Assembly: GCF_016526145.1 (NCBI RefSeq)
Contig: NZ_JADDUE010000011.1
Span: 186,001-250,000 of the forward strand
Length of the DNA: 64,000 nucleotides
From: Saccharopolyspora galaxeae
GTDB lineage: Bacteria > Actinomycetota > Actinomycetes > Mycobacteriales > Pseudonocardiaceae
Direction: 5' to 3'
Position 1 is the first letter of the stretch. Each line of letters begins with the position of its first letter. Positions 57,160 to 64,000 of the stretch are shown here, one piece after another. The notes under the pieces were generated by a model. It made no database searches and was not told the origin of the DNA. It saw nothing but the letters and a program-made list of their open reading frames with translations. The position numbers and the translations under genes are program-made.

Positions 57160-60100
57160 GGGGTCCTCACGGTGGCGGAGTCGTCGTCCCAGCTGACGTC
57201 CTCGAGGCCGGTGACCTCGACGGTGCGCGGGTGAACGCCGGTGGCGCGCGCGATGTGCTCCTTGACGGCGATGTGCGGAAGCCAGTCCGCGGCGCGGGTA
57301 CCGGCGGGCAGGCCGTAGACGACGTTGGCCGTCCCCGGCAGCGCGTCGCTGCGTTCCACATCGCGCCTTCGCAGCACGCCGTCGGAACCGGTCAGCAAGA
57401 GGCGGGAGTCGGGCACGGCGTCGCGCAGGTAGGCCCGGCGCTCCGGAGCGGACACCGCGGCGAGCGGCCCGGCCGCCACGTGCATGACGACGACCTGGAA
57501 GGCGACCAGCACGTGTTCTCCCCGGCACATCTGGATGTCGATCGCGACGAGGTCGTCCGGCAGCGCGCCCACGAGACGTGCTTCGACCTCGATCTCGCCG
57601 TGGTCCGGCAGCGGATCGAACACGGCGAGGTGGTTCAGCCGGTGCGGGAACGCCAGCCGCGCGGGTCCTACGGCCGGCTCCCACCGGTGCAGTTCGTCGT
57701 GCGGAATGGTGTGCAAGGCGGCGTCCAGCAGCCCCTGGTGCAGCGCGCCGCGGGGCACCGAGCCGCGTTCGGCGTCGAGGACGCCGCTGGAACCGGTCGA
57801 GCCCATCCGCAGCGCCGTCAGGTGCTGGAAGCTCGGACCGTGGAAAAGGTTCGCGTTCTCGTACGGATCCGGCACGTCCACTGGATCCGCCAGCGGGGCG
57901 AAGCGAGCCGGGCGGATCGGCGGCTCGAAGCCGACCGTCGTGGTGGCCACCGGAACGAACCTGGACAGCGAGCCCGCTTCGTGCCAGACCGCGAGCCGTC
58001 CTTCCTCGCCGGTGCAGCTCGCGCGAAGCCGGACCGGGGTGGTGACGGGCAGCCATCGCTGCACGCTCAGATCGCGCAGCACCCGTACCGGACGACCGGC
58101 GCGGTCTCCGGCGCAACGGGCGAGGACGTCGGCGGTGGACATCAGCGGGACCGCAGGGACTGTCCAGGTAGGACAGTGATCCGCCAGCCACACGTCCGCC
58201 CGCGGGTCCAGCACGGTATCCACAATGGATGGTGAATCGGGTGCGCCTGGCAGCGCGCGGACCCGCAGCCGGGGGACGTGGTAGATCTTGCGGTCGTCCA
58301 CCCACAGCCAAGCCTCGGCTTCCGCGTGCCCGCCGCCGGGCTCCAACTCGACCTCCAGCACGTCCAGTTCGATGGTGACGAGCGCGTCGGACGGCACGAC
58401 CTGGCCGCGGTAGGTCCACGCGCCGGGGACGACGGGCTCCAAGCGGAAACCGTCGCCGACACCGCGCTCGATCAGGTAGCAGGACAGCAACTGGCACATC
58501 GCTTCGACACCGAGCGAACCGGGCTGCACCGGGTCTCCGAAGAAGTGCGCTTTGAAGTACCAGGCGTCGGCCCGCACATCGCACTCGGCTCGCAGCCGCC
58601 CCAGCCCGGCCGAGCCGCCGTCAGGCCAGTATCCGGTGAGCCGGTCGAGCATCAGCAGCATCGGACCGGGCAGGCGGGCGGCCCGCCCGAAGAAGCGCGC
58701 GGGACGGGATCGCAGGTCGATGCCGGGCCGATCGCAGGTCATGGCGAGGCGGTCGCGGTCCGCGTCCGTCACCGGCAGACCGGTCCGGGCTGTCAGCTGG
58801 TCCGCGGGTGTCACGGCGAAGACCGCAGTGCCTTCGAGCACGATGACGCCGTCGGCCTCGCAGCTGATCCGGAACGTCTCGATCGCCGTGCCGTCCCAGC
58901 GATCCAGCCCGGTGAACTCGACCGCGGTGCGCAACGTGCTGATGTCCGGGGGCGCTTCGCGGACCGCTGACAGCCGGCCGTCCAGGTTGCGGATCCGCTG
59001 CTGCCCGTCGGCCGCCGCGTCGTCCATCAGGGCGGCAAGGAAACCGCAGGGCTGCAGCGCGGCCTCCATGAGCACCGCGACCGGCACCGTCCCGCTCTGC
59101 TCGCGGAACCACACGTGTTCGGGGACGTCGTACTCGGCGACGAGGTGGCTGCCGGGCCGGACGTCTCCCGAGACCGCCGACAGCTCGGCGACCCTGGTGA
59201 TGAACAGGTACGGCGGGCCCGGCAGCCGGAACGCGTCGTCGCCGGCACCGGGGAAGAGCTCAGTCCTCCTCCCCCATGCTGCGGTGAGCATCGCCGCGTG
59301 GTCGAGACGAGTCCGGCCCGTGGTCGCGGCGGCCGGGTCCTCGTGGCCGCGAAGTCCGGCGAGCGCGCTGAGCGGAACCGGATCGCCGGTGCGCTGAACC
59401 GCGGGTGGGCCGAGGAGTTGCCAGTGCTCCAGGGGCGTGTCCGCGACGAGGTGGACCGCGAGTCCTTCGGCGCAGAGCACCACCTGGGCGTCGATGGTGC
59501 AGACCAGGTCCGCTCGCGCGGTCGTGCCGGCAAGTGATCGCACGGTGAGGTGGTACCGGGGCGTTCCGCCGGGGGTGTTGAGGAGCGACCGGAGGCGGAC
59601 GGGTGCGTCCGGCAGCGGCTCGAACCGCCAGCCGTCGCGGTGGACCGTGGCACCGGTCGCGGTGAGCTGGAACGCCATCGCTTGGAGCCCGCCTTCCAAC
59701 AGCGCGGCTGGTGACCGCCACTCATTCGGCGGGGTGCGGCCGATCGCGGTGAGCGCGAGGTCGGGAGCGAACGAAATGACTTCACGAAGGAGGAGGGCGC
59801 GTCGCGACCCGAGTCCGGGGCTTCGGACGTGGGCGCGCGTGAACTCCCACTCCGGGCCGGTGAAGCAGTCGGCCGGACGCCCCTCGGCGAAAGCCGTGAC
59901 CGCATCGGCATCGAAGGCCGCGCCCCGGTGCTCGGGCGGGAGGCTCAGGTCGAGGTCGTCCGACAGGCTGCCATGCAACGACAAGTAGCCGTGCACACCG
60001 CCCTGCAGCGCCGCTCCGGTGGCGGTCAACGAGCTCAGCAGCTGATCACCCGGTGCGGGCAAGGCGTGGTGGAAGACGAGTTCACCGTCGAACGCGCCTT

Positions 60101-60398
60101 CGCGCTGTGGCCACACTGCCAGCAGTTCGTCCAGCACGGCTCCGCCCATCATCCGGCCCGCCCGGTCGACGTACCAGCCGTCAAGCTCGACCGCGGACTG
60201 CGCCGTGCGGGCCGGTTCGGCGGTGGGCGCGGGCCCTCGAGCGCGAAGACTTCCCTGGGCTGCGAGGAAGCGCTCGTTGAGGTCGGTGGCCACCCGCAGC
60301 TGTTCGGAGATCAGCTCCGCGGCGCTCGCCGGCGCGGACGGGAGCTGGTGCAACCGCGGAGCGCGGGGCATGACCTCGAAGTGGTCCGGGTCAGCCAT
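57156..60398 (-). CDS. Multi-dehydratase subunit (PfaC/HglD-like)
   Basis: This 1080-residue protein is built of hot-dog dehydratase units. FabA-like blocks are seen near 425-450 (HVWFREQSGTVPVAVLMEAA) and 610-634 (WYFKAHFFGDPVQPGSLGVE); the usual FabA Asp is Glu here (GVEAM), as I recall for Pfa-type dehydratases. A further PKS-type dehydratase near 737-900 shows LADHCPTWTVPAVPLMS and HQGLLDAALHTIP. There is no ketosynthase, unlike PfaC. It should remove water from 3-hydroxyacyl chains on the partner ACP. The start overlaps the stop of the synthase gene by 8 bases, with a GGAGGT site. The end overlaps the SDR gene by 4 bases. Confidence 0.83.
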   Translation of the reverse strand: MADPDHFEVMPRAPRLHQLPSAPASAAELISEQLRVATDLNERFLAAQGSLRARGPAPTAEPARTAQSAVELDGWYVDRAGRMMGGAVLDELLAVWPQREGAFDGELVFHHALPAPGDQLLSSLTATGAALQGGVHGYLSLHGSLSDDLDLSLPPEHRGAAFDADAVTAFAEGRPADCFTGPEWEFTRAHVRSPGLGSRRALLLREVISFAPDLALTAIGRTPPNEWRSPAALLEGGLQAMAFQLTATGATVHRDGWRFEPLPDAPVRLRSLLNTPGGTPRYHLTVRSLAGTTARADLVCTIDAQVVLCAEGLAVHLVADTPLEHWQLLGPPAVQRTGDPVPLSALAGLRGHEDPAAATTGRTRLDHAAMLTAAWGRRTELFPGAGDDAFRLPGPPYLFITRVAELSAVSGDVRPGSHLVAEYDVPEHVWFREQSGTVPVAVLMEAALQPCGFLAALMDDAAADGQQRIRNLDGRLSAVREAPPDISTLRTAVEFTGLDRWDGTAIETFRISCEADGVIVLEGTAVFAVTPADQLTARTGLPVTDADRDRLAMTCDRPGIDLRSRPARFFGRAARLPGPMLLMLDRLTGYWPDGGSAGLGRLRAECDVRADAWYFKAHFFGDPVQPGSLGVEAMCQLLSCYLIERGVGDGFRLEPVVPGAWTYRGQVVPSDALVTIELDVLEVELEPGGGHAEAEAWLWVDDRKIYHVPRLRVRALPGAPDSPSIVDTVLDPRADVWLADHCPTWTVPAVPLMSTADVLARCAGDRAGRPVRVLRDLSVQRWLPVTTPVRLRASCTGEEGRLAVWHEAGSLSRFVPVATTTVGFEPPIRPARFAPLADPVDVPDPYENANLFHGPSFQHLTALRMGSTGSSGVLDAERGSVPRGALHQGLLDAALHTIPHDELHRWEPAVGPARLAFPHRLNHLAVFDPLPDHGEIEVEARLVGALPDDLVAIDIQMCRGEHVLVAFQVVVMHVAAGPLAAVSAPERRAYLRDAVPDSRLLLTGSDGVLRRRDVERSDALPGTANVVYGLPAGTRAADWLPHIAVKEHIARATGVHPRTVEVTGLEDVSWDDDSATVRTP

Positions 60399-63300
60399 CG
60401 GCGACCTCCCCGAGACGCGCCAGCGAGCGGCCGGCGGTGATCAGCACGCGAGGATCGTCCGCAGTCGCGGTCAACTCCCCGGCGAAGGCCCGCGCTCCGG
60501 CGTGCAGGGGTATCAAGTCGACACCGCCGAGCCGGAACACCTCGGCCAGCTCGGGGGTGACCATGCCGCCTTCCCACGGCCCCCACAGCAGCGAGCGGAC
60601 CACCGCGTCCGGCCGAGCGCGCTGCTCGGCGGCGAGCACGTGGTTGAGGGTTTCGTTCGCCATCGCGTAGTCGCACTGCTCGGCGTTCCCGGTCGCCGCG
60701 ACGACGGACGAGAACACGCACAGCAGCCGCAACGGGTCCTCGCTGGTGGCCTCGAGCAGTGCCCGCAGGCCGTCGACCTTGGTGCCGAACACGGCGTCGA
60801 ACTGCTCCTCGGTCTTGTCCTCCACGCGCCGGTCGGCCAGCACCCCGGCCGCGTGAATGACGCCGGTGATCGGACCCCACTGCGCCCGCACCTCCGCGAG
60901 CGCCGTCCGCACTGCTTCGACATCGCGGACGTCGGCCCGCACGTAGTGGACCTGGTCCAGCCCCTCCACCTCGCGGGCGGAGCCACGGCCGAGCAGCACG
61001 AAGCGCGCCCGGTGGCGGGAGCCGAGCTCGCGCAGGGCCGCCGCCGTGACGGTTCCGGTCCCACCCGACACGACGATCACCGGGTCCGCGCCGAAGTCCC
61101 CGGCCGCAACCGGTTCCGACGCCTCGGTGAGGTCGAGCGTCCACCGCGTTCCGTCCGCGCCGAGCGCGACGTCGAGGTCCGGGCCTCTGGTGAGCAGTTC
61201 GTCGACGATGGCCGCGGCGACTTCCTCCGCTGCCCGCTCCCCGCGTCGGCAGTCGATGGCCTTGACCGAGGCGAGCGGCCACTCCCAGCGGACGGTGCGG
61301 GCGAGCGCGGCAAGGCCGCCGAGCCAGGGCCGCTGCGCGGCGCGGTAGCCGAAACCGCCGCCGGTGTCCTGCACGGTGACGAACACACCGCCTTCGGCTC
61401 GCATCCGCGGCGCGATCGCCTGCGCGGCTCGGAAGGCGTCGCGCTGGACGGCCAGTGCATCGTCTGCGGAATCGACCTCGGCGAGTCCCCCGAGGAACAC
61501 CAAACCGGCGGCGTCCGGTGCGGCGAGGTCAGCCGCGGTGGCCACCTGCGCGCGGACGCCGCGGGCGCCGAGCAGCCGTGCTGTCTCCTTGGCGATTCCG
61601 GCGCCGTCGTCGGTGATCAGCAGGCTCCCGATGTCTTCCGAAGGTCTGCCCGGTGCGGGCGAGCGGCGCAAGGTCTGCACGTGCCGGTGGATCGTCTGGT
61701 CGGGGCCGCTGACGACAGGGCCGGTGGGTGCGTCCAGCAGCTCGCGCAAGCGGTCGGCGACCTCGCCGAGCGTGCGCAAGGTCAGCAGCGGAGCGAGCCG
61801 TTCCCGGTCCATCGCTTCCAGTTGCGGAAACATCGGGCGCAGGACCGCCAGGACCTGCGCGCGGGTGATCGAATCCAGGCCGAGGTCGGCTTCCAGCTCC
61901 ATGTGCGGTGCCAGGATCTCCACCGGATACCCGGTCTTCTCGGCGACGGCGTTCAGCACCAGCGGCTCCAATTCGCCGACGTTGCGCGCGGCGCCGGGAG
62001 CCGGGGCCGGGACGACCGCTGGTGTGGACGGCGCAACCGGTTCCGACAGCACCTTTTCGGCCCGCACGGCAGGTTCTGGCTCCGGCATCGCCGGTGGCTC
62101 GGGCATCGCCGGTTGCCCGGACGATGCGGGCCGGTAGGTGGTCCGGGTGGCCGGTGGGGTCCCGGCGGTTCGTCCGGCACCGTGGTCGGCTGCTGGTTCC
62201 AGCGATGTCAGCGCGTCGATCGACTTCTCGGCCATGCTCAGGTACGCAGCGTGCGCGCGGGCGATCTCCTGCTGGGCTTGCGCCACCGCGCGCATCGTGT
62301 CGCCGTCCGGAGTCCCGCCCTCCCGCGGTTCGCCGTCCTGGGACGCGGAGCCGGACAGCGCCGGTGCGGGCACGGTCGGCGGCGACTGCGGGTTCGGTGG
62401 GTAGCGCCTGCCGTGGTTGGCCCCGCTGATCAGCACGGGCATTACCGGTTTCGCGGGTTCGTGCTTGGACGGGCTGTGCCACAACCCGTCCAGGTCGAGC
62501 GGTACCCCCAGCGCGCAGAGCTTTCCGAGCGCGTCGAGCAGTCCGGTCACCCCGTTGCGGCCCGCGCGGTCGAGCCCGATCACATGGCCATCAGCGAGAT
62601 TTTCCTTGACCAGGCCGGTCAACGCGCCACCCGGCCCCACTTCCAGGAAGATCCGCACACCGTCGGCGTGCATCGCCTGCACCATCTCGGCGAACCGCAC
62701 CGGTGCGGCGACGTGGTCGGCGACCGCCCGCCGGATCTCGGCAGGCTCCACCGGATGCACCGCTGCCGCCGCGTTCCCGTACACGTCGAGCAGCGGCGCG
62801 CGAACCGTCTCCCCGGACAGGAATTCCCGCAGCGGCTCGGTCGCCGATGCGACCAGGCGGCTGTGGAAGGCGGCCGAGGTGTCGAGCGTCCGCGCGGCCA
62901 TCCCCGCCGCGGCGGCGTATTCGTGCACCCGCGCGCCCGCCTCGGCGGTTGCGGCCACCACGACCTGGCGCGGACCGTTGTGGTTGGCGATCCACGCCGC
63001 ACCGATCCGTTGGCGCTCGAGGAGGTCCGACACCTCGTCCGCGCTTGCCTCGAGCGCGATCATGACGCCGGAGCCCTCCCGCATCAGCTCGCCCCGGCGC
63101 ACGGCAAGCCGCATCAGCGCGTCCTCGTCGAACGCGCGCGCCGCGTGCAGCGCTACCAGCTCGCCGAAGCTGTGCCCGGCAACGCAATCCGGCCGCACCC
63201 CCGCAGCTTCCAGCACGGCCAGCAGCGCGAGGCTGTGCGCGGCGATGGCCGGTTGCGCGGCACCGGTGTCGGTGAGCGCGCGCCGCTGCGCCTGCCGTTC

Positions 63301-64000
63301 GTGATCGGTGAACACCGGCGGGGGGAACACCAGCGGGGAGATCTCGTGCCGGTCCCACACCGCGTGGGCCTGCGGGAAGTGCATCGCCAGGTCGGCGCCC
63401 ATGCCGACGTACTGCGCACCCTGGCCGGGAAAGAGGAACGCGATCCGGCCCGGAGCTCGCCCGACGCCGTAGTGCAGGCCCGACGGCGTCGAGAACGGTT
63501 TCCCGCCGACCAGACCCCGCGCTTGCTCCAGCTGCTGCGCGAGGTCCTCGGTGGACGAGGCGACCACCGCCAGCCGGTGCTCCTGCGTGCTGCGGAAGGC
63601 TTCCTGGGCTCGTCGGGCGACCGCCTGGAGGCTTCCGGACAGGTCGAGCTCGAACAGCTCCTGCGGCGACTCGGCGGACAGCACCACCAGCTCACCCGGC
63701 CGCGCCTCGCAGCGCACAGCGACGGGCGCTTCGCCGGTGTACTCCTCCAACGCGACGTGGAAGTTCGAGCCGCCGAAGCCGAAGCTGGACACCGCCGCCC
63801 GCCGCGGGTGGTCGGGTGTGCCCATCCAGGGCCGTGCCTGCGTGTTGAGGTAGACGGGGCTGTCGGCCGAGTTCAGCGCGGGGTTCGGCCGGTCGACCTT
63901 GATCGTCGGCGGCAGCACTTTGTGCCGCAGCGCCAAGGTGGTCTTGAGCAGGCCCGCCGCACCCGCGGCGGCCTTGGTGTGCCCGATCTGGGACTTGACG
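60391..64000 (-). CDS. PUFA/hglE-type polyketide synthase, KS(end)-AT-ACP-KR (partial)
   Basis: The window cuts the 5' end; about 1203 residues remain. In order: the ketosynthase C-terminus (VKSQIGHTKAAAGAAGLLKT, SSFGFGGSNFHVALEEY), an acyltransferase (FLFPGQGAQYVGMGADL, GHSFGELVALHAARAF with the active Ser), a Pro/Ala-rich linker, one acyl carrier domain (ELEADLGLDSITRAQVLAVL with the Ser for phosphopantetheine) and a ketoreductase (VIVVSGGTGTVTAAALRELG, VIHAAGVLADRRVEDKTEEQ, CDYAMANETLNHV). This order and the separate dehydratase and reductase genes match PfaA/HglE-type iterative synthases that make long hydroxy or polyunsaturated lipids. A single ACP is fewer than in PUFA synthases. Confidence 0.88.
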   Translation of the reverse strand, partial: VKSQIGHTKAAAGAAGLLKTTLALRHKVLPPTIKVDRPNPALNSADSPVYLNTQARPWMGTPDHPRRAAVSSFGFGGSNFHVALEEYTGEAPVAVRCEARPGELVVLSAESPQELFELDLSGSLQAVARRAQEAFRSTQEHRLAVVASSTEDLAQQLEQARGLVGGKPFSTPSGLHYGVGRAPGRIAFLFPGQGAQYVGMGADLAMHFPQAHAVWDRHEISPLVFPPPVFTDHERQAQRRALTDTGAAQPAIAAHSLALLAVLEAAGVRPDCVAGHSFGELVALHAARAFDEDALMRLAVRRGELMREGSGVMIALEASADEVSDLLERQRIGAAWIANHNGPRQVVVAATAEAGARVHEYAAAAGMAARTLDTSAAFHSRLVASATEPLREFLSGETVRAPLLDVYGNAAAAVHPVEPAEIRRAVADHVAAPVRFAEMVQAMHADGVRIFLEVGPGGALTGLVKENLADGHVIGLDRAGRNGVTGLLDALGKLCALGVPLDLDGLWHSPSKHEPAKPVMPVLISGANHGRRYPPNPQSPPTVPAPALSGSASQDGEPREGGTPDGDTMRAVAQAQQEIARAHAAYLSMAEKSIDALTSLEPAADHGAGRTAGTPPATRTTYRPASSGQPAMPEPPAMPEPEPAVRAEKVLSEPVAPSTPAVVPAPAPGAARNVGELEPLVLNAVAEKTGYPVEILAPHMELEADLGLDSITRAQVLAVLRPMFPQLEAMDRERLAPLLTLRTLGEVADRLRELLDAPTGPVVSGPDQTIHRHVQTLRRSPAPGRPSEDIGSLLITDDGAGIAKETARLLGARGVRAQVATAADLAAPDAAGLVFLGGLAEVDSADDALAVQRDAFRAAQAIAPRMRAEGGVFVTVQDTGGGFGYRAAQRPWLGGLAALARTVRWEWPLASVKAIDCRRGERAAEEVAAAIVDELLTRGPDLDVALGADGTRWTLDLTEASEPVAAGDFGADPVIVVSGGTGTVTAAALRELGSRHRARFVLLGRGSAREVEGLDQVHYVRADVRDVEAVRTALAEVRAQWGPITGVIHAAGVLADRRVEDKTEEQFDAVFGTKVDGLRALLEATSEDPLRLLCVFSSVVAATGNAEQCDYAMANETLNHVLAAEQRARPDAVVRSLLWGPWEGGMVTPELAEVFRLGGVDLIPLHAGARAFAGELTATADDPRVLITAGRSLARLGEVADG

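Noticed and set aside
57160-58584. 5' extension of the thioester-reductase frame to 814 codons
   Set aside because: The extension overlaps the dehydratase gene and is Arg/Pro-rich without motifs; the ATG at 57159 fits the ATGA overlap.
1-64000. CRISPR arrays and rRNA genes
   Set aside because: No regularly spaced short repeats and no rRNA-like sequence were seen; the tRNA-tail repeats are kilobases apart and differ in context.

Overview
The window is high-GC actinobacterial DNA. Many genes start with GTG or TTG, and the gene content includes an LCP cell-wall ligase, a mycothiol-linked DsbA-fold nitroreductase, an F420/deazaflavin-type oxidoreductase, a SARP/BTAD regulator and a PUFA/heterocyst-glycolipid-type polyketide synthase. 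I read it as a Pseudonocardiaceae-like actinomycete (for example a Saccharopolyspora relative). The family is an inference from protein flavour, not a measurement.

Bases 1-29,632 look like ordinary chromosome: the 3' end of an aconitase, an LCP protein, HAD and methyltransferase genes, an OPT transporter, and a divergent tartrate/C4-dicarboxylate module (tartrate dehydrogenase and LysR facing DctA). Then come a DUF5997/LysR-effector-domain pair, a glutamine synthetase-like gene followed by an amidohydrolase (a split FluG arrangement), a PAS-EAL phosphodiesterase, a TetR/carotenoid oxygenase pair with two matching operators, two M20 peptidases, a membrane-anchored SARP-type regulator and a tyrosine recombinase. 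Several broken fragments (alpha/beta hydrolase, AAA ATPase, TIGR03086 protein) lie between them.

A tRNA-Leu(GAG) at 29,633-29,718 opens an accessory region that runs to about 56,118. It is punctuated by repeats made of a conserved left half (GTGTGGTTAGTGCGC), a right half identical to the tRNA 3' end (CTCGGACAC) and then a hairpin that differs each time. Next to four of these sites sits a large serine recombinase gene or its wreck. I interpret this as successive integrations at one tRNA site. The cargo is almost all conflict or defence biology: a Vsr endonuclease and a NACHT NTPase; a papain-fold polymorphic toxin with its immunity gene; a three-gene helicase-nuclease / DUF1156 methyltransferase / DUF499 ATPase operon; and a two-gene nucleosidase plus membrane-protein operon next to two NUDIX-winged-helix regulators.

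The most interesting system is the pair at 50,277-53,269. A purine-nucleosidase-fold protein ends in an N-A-x-x-x-Q-x-x-G-type motif, and the next gene, overlapping by 4 bases, begins with a matching motif on a membrane protein. The NACHT protein at 30,791 starts with a related motif. This is the layout of bacterial amyloid-signalling (RHIM-like) immune pairs, here with a predicted nucleotide-destroying effector and a non-NLR membrane partner. Three similar GTC-N5-GAC palindromes near the two NUDIX regulators may tie the locus to a nucleotide-sensing switch.

From 56,140 to the right edge, three overlapping genes on the minus strand encode a KS-AT-ACP-KR synthase (cut by the window end), a multi-dehydratase protein and a thioester-reductase-like SDR. 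This is an hglE/PUFA-type lipid synthase cluster.
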